The translations under genes were made by a program, and so were the position numbers. DNA of 64,000 nt from Coriaria nepalensis. Its lineage: Eukaryota; Streptophyta; Magnoliopsida; Cucurbitales; Coriariaceae. Position 1 is the first letter of the stretch; every line of letters begins with the position of its first letter. Below the pieces are notes generated by a model that searched no databases, was not told the DNA's origin, and worked only from the letters and a program-made list of their open reading frames with translations. This document shows positions 23,679-35,645 of the stretch, in pieces. The stretch lies in assembly GCA_027186245.1 (NCBI GenBank), contig CP114497.1, forward strand, positions 937,501-1,001,500, read 5' to 3'.

Positions 23679-26118
23679 ATGAGAGAAAAAGAAAATACAA
23701 TCACTGCTAATGGCAGAATAACACGGGCTCGAGCTGCTACATTTCGAGCCCAGGTCCATCCTACTACACAAGAACCTCCACAGCAGAATCAAAAGCAGGT
23801 TTTACGAATTAGTTCCAAAAGAGCAGCCTCTGATGAAAACAAAGCCAATTCTACGACTAATTGTATATATCTGCAGTGTAAGAAAAGGGCAGTGCTTGAA
23901 GATGTAACAAATATTTGCTGTGAACCTTCATACAAGAAGTGCTTTAATGCAGCTAAAATTCAGGTAATTAATCTTTGCGGGCTTTGGTTGATGTTCTCTT
24001 GAATATATTGAATTTGAATATTGTGTTTTCTTTGTTTTCTGATTGTCAGGTTACAAAAAGAAAGCAGACTAGGAAAGTTCAGGTCAAGGAACAGTTTGAA
24101 GCTGATTTGACAGGAGAGTGTGTGCAAGTAGGAACAGTTAAAACCGAAAATGAACCAGGAGAAGTTGATGAGCACCCAATTCATTTGTTAGATCAAAACA
24201 AAGCCCCTCAAATAGGTACTACAAAAGAGGGTGATACATATGATGACTGGCTTAGAAGTAAAACACTCCAAAATAGTTTGCAACCCCATGATACAAGCAA
24301 CAAAGGTTTGTCCTTCTTTACTTACCGTCTACAAACATTTCTACTTCCATTTCATGCAGGACAATCATAGTTATTGACATTGTTTATTGTTTAATTTCCA
24401 ATGGCTTAAGAAGGAGGAGGCCGTCTTGGGACCATATCAAGCAACCCTGACATAAAGGATATCGATTCAGACACCAAGGATCCTCAACTTTGCAGCGTCT
24501 ATGCACCCGAAATCTATACCAATTTACGTGCTAATGAGGTTTGTGCTGATTTGTGCTCTTCTTCTATCTGCACAACGGGTTATTTTTATTATGTATTTCC
24601 ACCTATATGTTGTTCATTTCGGTATCTGTTTTGGTCTACATTGTTTGCCTTAGCTTTCTAAAAGGCCACATCTGAATTTCATGGAAACAATTCAACGAGA
24701 TATAACCCCATTTATGCGGGGAGTCTTGGTCGATTGGCTTGTTGAGGTAGGTATTATTTCTTTTCATTCTTACTGTCATTTGTCCTTTAAATTGGAAGAA
24801 AAAATAGCTGAGAAAGGAACTAATTCTTTATTTACAGGTTTCAGAGGAATACAACTTGGTTTCAGACACGCTGTTCTTAACAACATATCTGATAGATTGG
24901 TTTCTCTCTAAAAATTACATTGAAAGGCAAAAACTTCAGCTTTTGGGCATCACTTGCATGCTGATTTCCTCGTAAGTTTGTACATTAAGGGCAGAATTTC
25001 CTAAATGAGATTCGAAGTTCTCGAATGGAACAAACTTGATATCTAAATTTCTGTTTCTCTTTAATTTCCAGGAAATTTGAAGAAATTTGTGCACCGCGTG
25101 TTGAAGAGTTTTGCTTTATCACAGACAATACCTACACCAAAGAGGAGGTATTATCTCATTGCCCTGCTTTATCATGAAGTACTTTTCTCTCAATTTTAGC
25201 AATTACATAAAATTTGACAAAAAGCAAAAGAGATAATCTTGAGTGATTAGGGGAAAATTTTCTCAGGTGTTGAAAATGGAAGATCAAGTATTGAAGCACA
25301 TCGGCTTTCAACTTTTTTCACCAACCACAAAAGCTTTTCTCAGGTATTTATAGTAAACTTATTTCTTATTTCTAGTCTTTTACCATCTCTATTATGATGT
25401 AACAAGCTTCATATAAATGGACTGTAGGAGATTTCTACTAGCTGCTCAAGCTTCATATAAGGTAATGAATCTGGTCATTTGGACTTGTTACTGCCCCGGT
25501 TTTTTTTTTTTTGCCATCCCTTTCTCATCCTGTAATCGTAATTTCTCATATGAGCAGACCCCTAGTCTTGAATTGGAGTTCTTAGCCAATTATCTAGCCG
25601 AGCTCACGTTAATGGACTACGGTTTCTTGAATTTCCTTCCTTCTATTGTTGCTGCCTCGGCTGTTTTCCTTTCCAAATGGACATTAGATCAATCTAATCA
25701 CCCATGGGTTAGTTTTTTCTTTACTTTCCTTTTTCCCTTAAAAATCTTATCTTTAGCTTTTAGTTTCTTGAAAAAAACAGAAGGAAAGGAAAAATCATTG
25801 CATCTGTGTTTTTACCAGAATGCAACACTAGAACACTATACTTCATACAAGGGATCCGATTTAAAAGCTGCAGTTCTTGCTCTACGAGATTTGCAGATGA
25901 ACACGAGTGACTCCCCTCTTGGTGCTATACGGAAAAAGTATCGGCAAGAAAAGGTAATTCAATTCATTTAATAGTATGTATGTAAATCTAGATATTGCTT
26001 TTAGAACACCTTCTTTTGTATTTTTAAAGTTTTCTAATGAAATGTTCTTTTTGTACAAAAGCAGTTTAAATCTGTTGCTGTTTTTTCTTCCCCAAAACTG
26101 ATCGAGACTCTGTTCTAG
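23679..26118 (+). CDS. CYCA2: A2-type mitotic cyclin
   Basis: Regulatory subunit of CDKs, acting in S-G2/M control and in repression of endoreduplication. Eleven exons (23679-23963, 24050-24305, 24411-24538, 24654-24746, 24838-24971, 25072-25147, 25267-25343, 25428-25461, 25558-25707, 25819-25953, 26065-26118) give 473 residues. The N-terminus has the A2-type motif [10 protein letters not shown] (14-23) and a destruction box RAVLEDVTN (70-78, RxxLxxxxN). The cyclin box opens with [16 protein letters not shown], and later blocks are [14 protein letters not shown] and [19 protein letters not shown] in the C-terminal cyclin fold. The last exon is only 18 codons and ends [17 protein letters not shown], the usual A2 tail. 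It is probably preceded by a leader intron and a uORF. Confidence 0.95.
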
Positions 26119-26716
26119 AACACCAAATAAAAAGATGCCGGCTTATGTCTTTGATCACTAATTTTAATCTTTTTTCAACCTTTTTTTTTTTTTTTTGGTG
26201 CTTTTGTTCATAGACCTGTATGACCTTCTCATGTAATTCCAACCTGACTCATGTCTCATTTTTGAGGTTGATTCCAACAACCAGAGTTGTATGGCAGTAT
26301 AACCAAGGCTTCTAGCTAAATTGTATTTGCTATTGATATCATATTCTTCTATTCTCAACTCTGGAAAACAGTAAGAGATTTCATCATCGTATCGGATTTT
26401 TAGCGTTTAAGTAAATATTCGGTGCAATTCTCGGCCGAGGAAGAAGAAAATTTCAGGACAGTATTGAGAATATATTAATATCAGGCAGCGAAAAATAGTA
26501 ATCTTAACTCAATACAATAAAAACAGAAGTGCATTTATAAGTAGTAGTTGTGGCAGAGACTAGAATGTTGTGGTCCCTAGGTGAAATATTTAGGAACAGT
26601 AATTTACTTAAAACTTAATCACTACCTAATTAATTAATGCATAATTATGAGGAAGTTGAGTTTAAGTAGTTAGTAGAGAAAGAAAACTTCATTCCTTTCA
26701 TGCCTTGCCAAAAATC
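26119..26716. other. Short spacer between CYCA2 and the EGF-like gene
   Basis: Holds the cyclin 3' UTR and the upstream region of the next gene, including a poly-T run near 26180-26196. No gene is seen. Confidence 0.6.
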
Positions 26717-27942
26717 ATGGAGACGCTTAGGAATTATCTTCTCAACTGCATCGCCATTTGCTTTCAACTTCTTCTTCTTCTCATCTTCTCAAACGCTACT
26801 GCTACTAGTCATCATCTCCCCATAACTCCACCACAGTCCGTCTCCTACCCGTTGAAAGGTTGGTAGTTGGTACCAACTTATGATTATTATTATTATTTTT
26901 TTTTCATTTTTATACTTGAATTGATATTTGTTCTGATTCTTTTGGTCGAAAAGGGTATTAGATTTTGTAGTGAGATAAGTTTTTAAATTTTTATTATATA
27001 TAGATGTCGTATGTGCATTGTTGAATTGTGGGCAAGGAACATGCATGGTTTCTAATGCTTCATTGCTTGGGTATGATTGCGAGTGCCACTCTGGTTGGAA
27101 GAAACCGCAGTTTGGTTCTTTCACCTTCCCTTCTTGCGTTATTCCTAACTGTCAGTTTTCTCTCCCTTTCACTCCCTCTCTCGCTCACTTAGTATTTATG
27201 CTTTGGTCAAAGCAAAAGAGAATGACTAAATAAATTGCAGGCACAATTGATTTTCATTGTGACAACGGCTCTCGGCCACCACTTCCACCACCTCTGCCGC
27301 CGCCGTCGGCTCTTCTCATTCAGCCACCTATAAATTTCTCAAACCGTACGTTGTAAAACGGAAACCTCTCCTTTCTCTCACCCATTGATTAAACCAACCA
27401 AATAATGCACTTTTTTTCTTTCTTTCTTATAGTTTGTGGGCTAGTATGGTGTGGAGATGGAACCTGTGTGGCAAACGTAAGTAGTAGTGCATACACGTGT
27501 CAATGCCATGAGGGCTCTGCTAACTTGTTCAATTCGACAAACTTAGCCTGTGTTAAGGAATGTAAGCCCTTTTGCCTTTTCTTATTTGACAGCAACAAAT
27601 TGAGTTTGATGCTAATTAAGATGATTAATCTTGTTTTGATTAGGCTACTTAGGAGCTGATTGTAGCGGACTTGGGTTGATTAACCCACCTACACCTACAC
27701 CTACACCTACGACACCTCCAACCTCAACTAAGACTCCTGGCTCACATAAAATCAGTAGGACATTAATCTATATATTTGTTAACCATATGTTATTTGATAT
27801 ACTTTTTATACAAAAAAAAACTATATATTATAATCACGTGATGTGTATGTGTACAGGGTCATCCAGCATTCGAAATGGCTCGAGGAGTCTCCATTTTCTA
27901 ATAATAATAATGTCAGCAATAACAGTCTTTCTATTTATATGA
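26717..27942 (+). CDS. Small secreted EGF-like protein, probably GPI-anchored
   Basis: Function unknown. Exons 26717-26858, 27004-27150, 27241-27345, 27433-27561, 27644-27754 and 27857-27942 give 239 residues with clean phase. A hydrophobic signal peptide covers roughly residues 10-33 (LLLLLIFSNATA). Two similar Cys-rich modules follow: CALLNCGQGTCM...YDCECHSGW and CGLVWCGDGTCV...YTCQCHEGS, each with the EGF-like spacing C-x4-C-G-x-G-x-C...C-x-C. A Pro-rich linker (PPLPPPLPPPSALL) lies between them and a PTPTPTPTTPPTST stretch follows the second. The C-terminus is a hydrophobic tail (LHFLIIIMSAITVFLF) after a small-residue region, as expected for GPI attachment. Each coding block sits on its own exon. 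The Pro/Thr repeat could be O-glycosylated. It may act at the cell surface or wall; this is inference. Confidence 0.82.
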
Positions 27943-28619
27943 GTTTGAAAGGGTAATTTATATAACATGTATTATGGATCTTGGATTTGTAGTTGCAAAT
28001 ACTATCAAATTTGATTTATCCAATCAATCATAATTATATACACCATCTTCATCTATCATATATAGGATCGTATTTGGGTTTAAATATAGCTCGATCATCT
28101 TGACTTCATCCTGCGTAGTAGACATGTTTTTAGGCCCGACTCTTCTTGGGTCAAATCTCTCTTCCTTGTCTAAGGGCCGATCTGATTCCAATTTTGGACC
28201 TTGAAACTAAAGTATGTGTCGTTTTCTCAACCAGCTAGACATGCCGAAGAAGATTCGTTTTCGCTAAAGAAAACAAAGAACTAGAAAAATGGAACACCAT
28301 TAAAAAGAAATAAAAACTATATTCTTATGTCCATCTAAGGACTAGAACCGTAACATATCGATAAAGAATGTTGGGGCTGATGATCATGATGTGTAATAAG
28401 ATTGGAACAGTAAAGTATTATGTGATTATAAAGAGTATCTTAATTGGATTTATCTATGTTTATTAATTTAATATTATAATACGATCATTAAAAAAATGAT
28501 TTAGAATTGATAATTATTCTCAGGTAAATATATTAATGAGTTCCGTGACAGTTGACATCCTAAGTATATAATATAACTTGCTTAGCTCCCTGAAATCAGA
28601 ACGGGTGTATGTGAATTGA

Positions 28620-28885
28620 GCTGCTCGAGCCAAGCTAGAGCCAAAAAACAGGAGCGTATTAGTAAAAGTTAATGTGATGAGTTCGGTGCTCAACTCGATA
28701 AACTCATGAGTAGTTGAGTTAATTTTAAACGAGCTTAATCGAGTTTAGTCATATTCAAACTCAAATTTATAGTTCACTAGAAAATGAAAAGCAAGCCAAA
28801 CCAGCTCGATCTCAAATTCGAGTTAAGAAACAAAAATAAATAAATATACGAACTCCATAATATTCAACTCAGCTTGCCTCGAGTA
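28620..28885. mobile_element. MITE-like element with inverted ends
   Basis: TCGAGCCAAGCT at 28625-28636 is matched in inverted orientation by AGCTTGCCTCGA at 28871-28882 with one mismatch. Between them are several imperfect GAGCTC/ACTCGA-type words in both orientations (GCTCAACTCGATAAACTC, CAGCTCGATCTCAAATTCG). This is typical of short non-autonomous DNA transposons. There is no coding capacity, and exact ends and target-site duplication are not resolved. Confidence 0.4.
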
Positions 28886-30436
28886 TAATCCTAGTTTAAC
28901 ATGACTCTTGACAAAGATCCTCACAGAAGTGATATCGATCCATATATGTAATAGAAGAAGTCAAGAACATAATATAGTTATCCAATCTTTCTATCCGATA
29001 CTTAATATATTATTGATGATCTCTTAAATTCCATGGGAGGATAAGGGCCTTAGATGAATTAGTCATTTCTGAATAGTTTTGAGCTCAGATCGACTTCAGG
29101 TCCGGTCAAGTCTTCGTATCGGATAAATTATTGAGGAATTTTAAATACTATACTACTCGGTTTGTGAAGCTCATTATACATACGCACACGATAAGCGGAA
29201 AAACTTCACATAGAATTACATTTCAATATCAATCCATAGCTTTTTGGTGAAACTCGATCGATAATCTCGAGGCTTTAATTTCTTTCTCTTTATGTGACTA
29301 TTAGAAATAGCTAGTTTTTGGTCGAGTATACGAGTTATTTGATTAGACTACGAGTGAAAAATTCTTCGTCTAAATGTATATAACTTGGCCATGAGTATTC
29401 TATAATGCGTCAAACATTATCATAACCAAAAAAAAAAAAAAAAGAGACTAGAAGAGTACAAAATGGGCAGTGGGTAGGTAAGCCATCTAAGTGTTTTTAT
29501 GAATGTTTGATCCATTTGAATTATTATGTAGTAAGGATATTGCATGTGTGGGTTTGATTGGTATGATTATATGCTGCACCCATCATGTGATTGGTCAGGA
29601 GTAAGAAAAAGGAGGAGGAGATAGATCAGGGTCCCAAGTGAAACATTGCAAAAAGGGGTTTATAAATGATGAAATTATATATAAGTTCAATAATTTTTTT
29701 TTTATAAAAGATTTTATAGAAAAAAATAAAATTTTTGACTTATAAATTAATTAAAAAATTTCTCTATAAATAATATGTGACAGATGATAGACAAATGATA
29801 TGAAAAGTTGAAACCAAAAGGGATTGAAAACCCTTTTGTGGAATCCAAACGTTAATGAAACCCTATGAAGTATATACCAAGTGGACCCTCGTTATACCTT
29901 AGACTTGTAAGATCAGTGTAATTCTTGAAGAACCTTGCAACTCTAAACTGTTCGTACGATCATTTTAGATAGATATTGTTTGGTTGTTAGGATTGATTTT
30001 GACTTTGGATGTAAATATGGGAGAAAGGTAGAAACTAAATCTTGATCGCTTGAATTGGAAGTCAATAGGTTGGGACTGTAAATGATTGATTATACGTACG
30101 TACGTATTAAATCCGCATATTTAGTACTACAATACGGACCACTCATGTACTTCTGATTGATTTTACTTCTTGCTGGGGTTGGGTTGGACTCTAGTTATGT
30201 ACAACAGTCAAGCAGTACATAGGACGGTCGTCTGCCCAATTCCATGGGGACACGTGCAGCTTCTCCATGATTGCAAACTTTGTCTTCTTCAGACCATAAT
30301 TCATGTACCGTATCTGAATCGTATTAGACGACATTTACACTGACCGTAGTTTATTTCGTCCACGACGTACTTTTAACGATGTCACATACGTGGATTGGTT
30401 TTAAACCTCAAACCAAAATCTCTTACCTTATTAACG

Positions 30437-30738
30437 CAAAACCTAAAACTCATAGTAGTTTATGTTAAAAAACATAAAGCATTCTTGTTGTATTCATATA
30501 AGTCCAACACAAAACCTAAAACTCATAGTAGTTTATGTTAAAAAACATAAAGCATTCTTGTTGTATTCATATAAGTCCAACACAAAACCTAAAACTCATA
30601 GTAGTTTATGTTAAAAAACATAAAGCATTCTTGTTGTATTCATATAAGTCCAACACAAAACCTAAAACTCATAGTAGTTTATGTTCAAAAACATAAAGCA
30701 TTCTTGTTGTATTCATATTACATAAAGCATTCTTGTTA
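30437..30738 (+). repeat. 73-bp minisatellite, about 4.2 copies
   Basis: Three almost identical 73-bp units begin near 30437, 30510 and 30583. A fourth at 30656 has one substitution and a short 3' truncation, and a fragment (CATAAAGCATTCTTGTT) follows at 30721. Each unit contains an 8-bp inverted repeat, TTTATGTT/AACATAAA, around a 4-base loop (first copy 30459-30478). The near identity suggests recent expansion. Confidence 0.95.
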
Positions 30739-31620
30739 GTATAGATATTGCCATTCTTGGATTATTCTCCATCTTTTTCTTTAACTCCATAATATTATTA
30801 TTTAATTAGATAACAACCCCGGCCTGGTATCAAAGATGCTCTTTTAGATCCCAAAACGATAAAATTCGCTAAGATTATTCAATATTATTATTAAACGTTG
30901 CTTTTAATATTACACTAATGGGGTATAAATCGAAAATAAAGTATAATATCTTGTAATATTTTATTGCTTGCCATTTGGCGTGGAATGCTTTCTTATGAAG
31001 CATTTTTCAAATTGGAATAGAAGAAAGATAATGATACAACTGTCTAGGTCTACATTTCTAGAATGAAGAAAATTTGAAGCTTCATCAACCTACGTAGCTG
31101 CTAGCTAGGGCTAGGACTAGGAGCATATACGATATGACATAGACCAAACCTTAAGTACTCAACAGTCGGCACGAATAATTAATGAATACTGAATTACATT
31201 TGCGTTACATGCCGACATGCCAAAAGAAAAAAGTAAGTAGCATTCTTCGTCTTCGACGAACCATGTTTGAGTGTTTATGTGACGTTTTATGTGCCAAAAC
31301 GAAGGTTTATACGTTAACGTAATGTTTGATAAATATATTATATCCGTTAGAAAATTTAAAATTCATGATAAATTAATATAATATTAAAGTAAATATTTTA
31401 TATTTAAATCAAGCTTCCTCTTAATTATTAGTTTTATATAAATAATAATAATAATAATAATTATTATTATTATTAATATATATGAATGATGTAGAAATTA
31501 TTAGTCATGGAGAAATGTCAATATTGCTTGGCAGCATTATTGTTTGTAGTGTTTGGTAATTGTGAATTCGCTGTTTGTTATTTGTCATTTCTTAAGGAGT
31601 TTGTGGTGAATGCTTTGTCG

Positions 31621-31646
31621 TCTATAGCCCTATATAGGGCTATAGA
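31621..31646. repeat. Perfect 26-bp palindrome
   Basis: The left half TCTATAGCCCTAT is followed exactly by its reverse complement, with the centre at 31633/31634. It lies in a ~200-bp block flanked on both sides by AAT/ATT trinucleotide repeats (about 31439-31475 and 31700-31760). It could be the core of a small foldback or MITE element. Confidence 0.85.
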
Positions 31647-32799
31647 GTTAGTGTTCATATTGTGCAATAATAAACAAATATTAATTTTTGTTTTTTAAAT
31701 AATATAATAATAATATACTAATAATAATGATAATAATGACAATAATAATAATTATTATTTAAAAAATGAAAATTAAAAAGAAAATAATAATAGTAATCGT
31801 AAACTGTGGAAGTTAGGAGCTTATGACGTGGAAATTAGAAAATTATTGTTTTGAATCTAAAACACGCAAAGGGCTAAAAGATGAAGCAGATGATAGTTTT
31901 TGGCGGCAATTACGTACGTCAAGTCATCCGTATACGACAAATTAATAAAAACATAAATCTAACCGCAAAATACCGATAATTTTCTCTGTTAATACTATTC
32001 AAATGGTTTTAAGGAGAATGTCTCGTCCTCATCCTCATCCTCCCGCTTATTATATATATATATATATATATATAAAGTGGACAGAATTGCCCTTTGAGTT
32101 AGAAAAATATTTTTAAGAATTTAAAAATTATATTTCCTTCGACCTTCTTTAATTTCATACTGCCATCTATTATATCGCCGCTTCGCCGCCAGAAAAGAAA
32201 GATCAAAGCACTATCAAGGGGTGGCGGTGATATGAAATTGGAAAAAATAAAAAAAATAAAAAATATTTTTTTAATTTAAAGATATTTTTATAATTATAAA
32301 AAATTAATCAAAAAATAAAATTGAATATAATTTTACATATTGTCTCTCTTTGAAATTGTGATATATCTGAAAATACATTTTAAAATATAAAATATATTCA
32401 AAATACTTATTAAAACAATTCCTTAATACTTAAAACTAAGGGGTTGAACATAATATATAAAAAGAAAATAAATTAAATTAAATATATTAATTATCCTTTT
32501 TTATTCGGTTAAAATTGAAAATATCAAATAAAATATTAACTTTATTTTAAGAAATTAAAGTGGTGCCTATTTTGGTTTTAATGTTACTGGTCTACTAAAT
32601 AATAAATAGCTTCTAAGTTCGAAATGAAGAACTTAGGAAATATATAAGTGACTCTTGGGATTAAAATCCTACCAGAATTTAAGGGAATCACTTTGACCCA
32701 TCTTATTATGTTGAGAAAAAAAAAGTTCATAACTTTAGATCTACCTAAGAGAGGCATAATGATTGAAAAATCTTTTGTATGATATCCCTCTATGGATGA

Positions 32800-33063
32800 A
32801 AACGGTACCTCTCGTATCCGTGGAATGCGAAGCCAATAAGCTATTGGAAGAGACCAAAATAAAATTTATAATGTGAAACGAAGACATATCAAACTAAGGC
32901 ATAATATTATAAGACAATTACTAAATGATAGAGTGATAACCCTAAACTATGTGAAGTCAAAAAGGAATTTAGCAAATCATCTAACGAAACCCTTGAGCAA
33001 GAAGCTCATGTTTGAAACATCGAGGGAGATGGGTCTAATGTCCATAGAAATAAACGACCAATG
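32800..33063 (+). pseudogene. Copia RNase H fragment
   Basis: Translation gives a decayed RNase H end of a copia polyprotein: SQ*AIGRDQNKIYN (around 32831-32872, with a stop), then KRRHIKLRHNIIRQLL, VKSKRNLANHLTKPL and a terminal SREMGLM. It differs in sequence from the element at 7681-12571, so it comes from another copia lineage. No LTR could be placed with confidence around it. Confidence 0.8.
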
Positions 33064-33402
33064 ACGGAGACCCTACTTACGTGAATGACTATGCCAAGAA
33101 ATAGGTTCAATGGGAAAAAATAGGTAATTTAAGTTGTTTGTCAAAGCAAAAACTTTCGTTTTAAGAAGCTTATCCCTATGATGTATATAGTGATAATCTA
33201 CAATGAAATTGAGGGTTACATCTTACACGCTTAATGATCTTTATAGTCTTAATTAAGGTGGCGTGTTTAGTTGTGGTTTACACATTTTATAAAGATAACC
33301 TATATGAATGTTGATATTATTTTAATTTTGATATTACTTATCTAGTCAAGATGTGTCGGTAATAGTTGAGAATTTGAAGGGATATAGTTATTGATCGTGA
33401 GT

Positions 33403-33900
33403 AGAGGTGACAATCTAGGTTGACCTGGCCTGATCCGCACGCGGCCTAAGTCTGTTAAGGATCGAGTCGGGCCATAAATTGTTCAGCTCGACTCAAGCCC
33501 AAATTTATATACAACTTAAAAAATGGCTTTTTGGGGGTTTTTTTTATTTTATTATCGTATTACATATTAAATAAGTTTTACGGTTTAATACATAGATTTT
33601 ATAACATAAAAGATGATTTTGAGAGTTTCAGCCTAGAATCAGGAATTGTAAAATAAAAACTTTAAAATAGTAGACAAAAAATAAATAGAAAATAATTAGG
33701 AGATAAAATTTTTAATTGTGAATTATAATTTATGAAAATGATTTGAGAGTATATATAGGAAAAATAAGAGAGAGAGAAATTTGAATTTTTTTAAAAAAGA
33801 AAGTGTAAAAAGCCTAATATGTACGGGCAGGACGTGAGCTGACCTGCAACCAATTTTAAAAATGGGTGCGGACGTAGGTTGGCCCGACTCATATTGCCAT
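33403..33900. mobile_element. hAT-like MITE candidate
   Basis: The ends are imperfect inverted repeats of about 35 bp. The left arm runs AGGTGACAATCTAGG...GATCCGCAC (33405-33440); the right arm, reversed, reads ATGGCAATATGAGTCGGGCC...GTCCGCAC (33863-33900). Ends of the form GGTGGCAAT...GGGTCGGGCC are common in plant hAT-type non-autonomous elements. The interior is AT-rich without coding sequence. The target-site duplication was not resolved. Confidence 0.4.
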
Positions 33901-34365
33901 TTAGAATCGAAAGGAGATATAGCAAATGAAGAGGCATATTATGAGAATTTTGAATGAACAGGTGATGAGATTTTATGCATAGATTTCTCACCCTGTTTGT
34001 TTTTCTTGGGCTATAAATAGAGAACAACTAGTGGGTTGTAAAGCATGAATAAAATTATCAGATTTCTTCACTCTTTTTTTCTCTCTCGTATTCCACTGTA
34101 GCAACATTTTAGAGAGTTTTCTGGTTTTGTTCGGATTAGTTAAGATATTGCTCGAGATAGATAATAGTGTTACTTCATCGAAATCTTTTAGGTGACAAAT
34201 TAACATTTTTAAAAACTATTATAGAAATTGGATAATTAATCTAAGATAAAATCGATTTTGGATATCATTTTTTACAATCTCTTCTTTTAATTAATAACTA
34301 TATTAAATAATTATTAGTGATCAGACTCTCATATTATAAATTTTTAATTACTTCTTTACAACACC

Positions 34366-34408
<43 letters not shown>

Positions 34409-35543
34409 AGAATATATTAGATCTAAAAAGCGTAGCCCCGAAACATGTGATCGAGATTGGGTCTACTGGCCACCATTGTTGTGGGTTTGATCATCATGAA
34501 AGATAAGTTTGGTCTATCTCAGAAGGGCACTTTGGTAATTAAAAAAAAGTGGTAATTGTCTTATAGTGAATTGAAAGGGGTTAATTAGTACCAAAATATA
34601 TTAAATCAGATGAATGGATGATGTAGATTGGGTTTCTTCTAGTTTCTACTGGAGGACAAGACAAGTAGTAGGTAGTGCGCACATGGAGTTATGAGAAATT
34701 AAGGACTCTCCTACCCGGCATATCATAGAATCTCCCTTCGATCATTAAAAGATTCTGTCTTGTTCAATATATTTTTTTCTTAAGAATTTGATCAACAACT
34801 ATCTTAATTAGTGTAAAATATTTTACGTGGATACTTTATGAACAAAAGCGTGGTCTTTCACTCTATGATCAAAAAGTGGGGAGATCACGTGAGAAAATCA
34901 GAAAAAAATTCTTGGAAGTAAAATCGAGAATACGATCTAAGAAATGACATACTTAAGATTCGACCAACTCGGAAGGAATTAACACTTTTAACTCATTATA
35001 TTAATATTATGTATCTAACAGCATATCTATCATCCATCAATTTAGAGAGTTCTTCAACATAGTCCCTTAGGCAGAAAGGACAAAATGGTCCTTTCAGATT
35101 TTGTTCTTTCCCTCACCCCCAATACAACAACACATCAACCCTCTCCTAGTCTCCTTTCACTTCTTTGTCTCCCTCCTCCATCTACGCTCCCCTCAAACAC
35201 CATTATTCAACACTCTTTAAGAAAAATACAAAAATTTTAAAAATAAATTGAAAATAAAATCACTGCATCTTTCCCACAAAATACGAGAGAATAATTACGG
35301 ACAAACTTAATAAAAATCAATCATATATATATATTATTGCTTAGTTAATCTTGTTGCATGTAAAATTAGTGGATTTCCTTGTGTCCTATAGCCGTTGATG
35401 ATTTTTCATGTTTGGTTGATTGTGTTGATGTGTTATTTCCTTCTATAACATGTCACCATATACGTCTCTCTCTATCTCTAGAGTTCTTATTTATAAATAA
35501 TAATGGCCCGACTTCAGTTTGTCACCTTCTTCTCAATCCTCTC

Positions 35544-35550
35544 TATAAAT
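35544..35550 (+). promoter_or_regulatory. Probable TATA box of GA3ox
   Basis: TATAAAT about 100 bp before the start codon, in a CT-rich context (CCTCTCTATAAATACTCTC). The spacing would give a leader of roughly 70 nt. Confidence 0.55.
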
Positions 35551-35645
35551 ACTCTCACTCATCACATTCATCTCTCTCATCACACACCTTATCTTCCTCC
35601 TCCAAATTTCTAAATCCATTACACTTTCTCAATAAAACCATCACC

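Larger units (their letters stand above)
27943..35645. other. Gene-poor, repeat-rich region upstream of GA3ox
   Basis: 7.7 kb without a supported gene. It contains two MITE-like inverted-repeat elements (about 28620-28885 and 33403-33900), a 73-bp minisatellite (30437-30738), a perfect 26-bp palindrome (31621-31646) flanked by AAT/ATT repeats, a copia RNase H fragment (about 32800-33063), and (TA)n runs at 32050-32074 and 34369-34405. The last few hundred bases are the GA3ox promoter. Confidence 0.7.

Noticed and set aside
31507..31698. 63-codon frame encoding a hydrophobic peptide
   Set aside because: It spans the palindrome block bounded by trinucleotide repeats and has no family resemblance; more likely part of a small repeat element.
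35379..35645. N-terminal extension of the GA3ox protein
   Set aside because: The extension covers the TATA box and CT-rich leader; MPSRSLSEAF at 35646 matches usual GA3ox starts.
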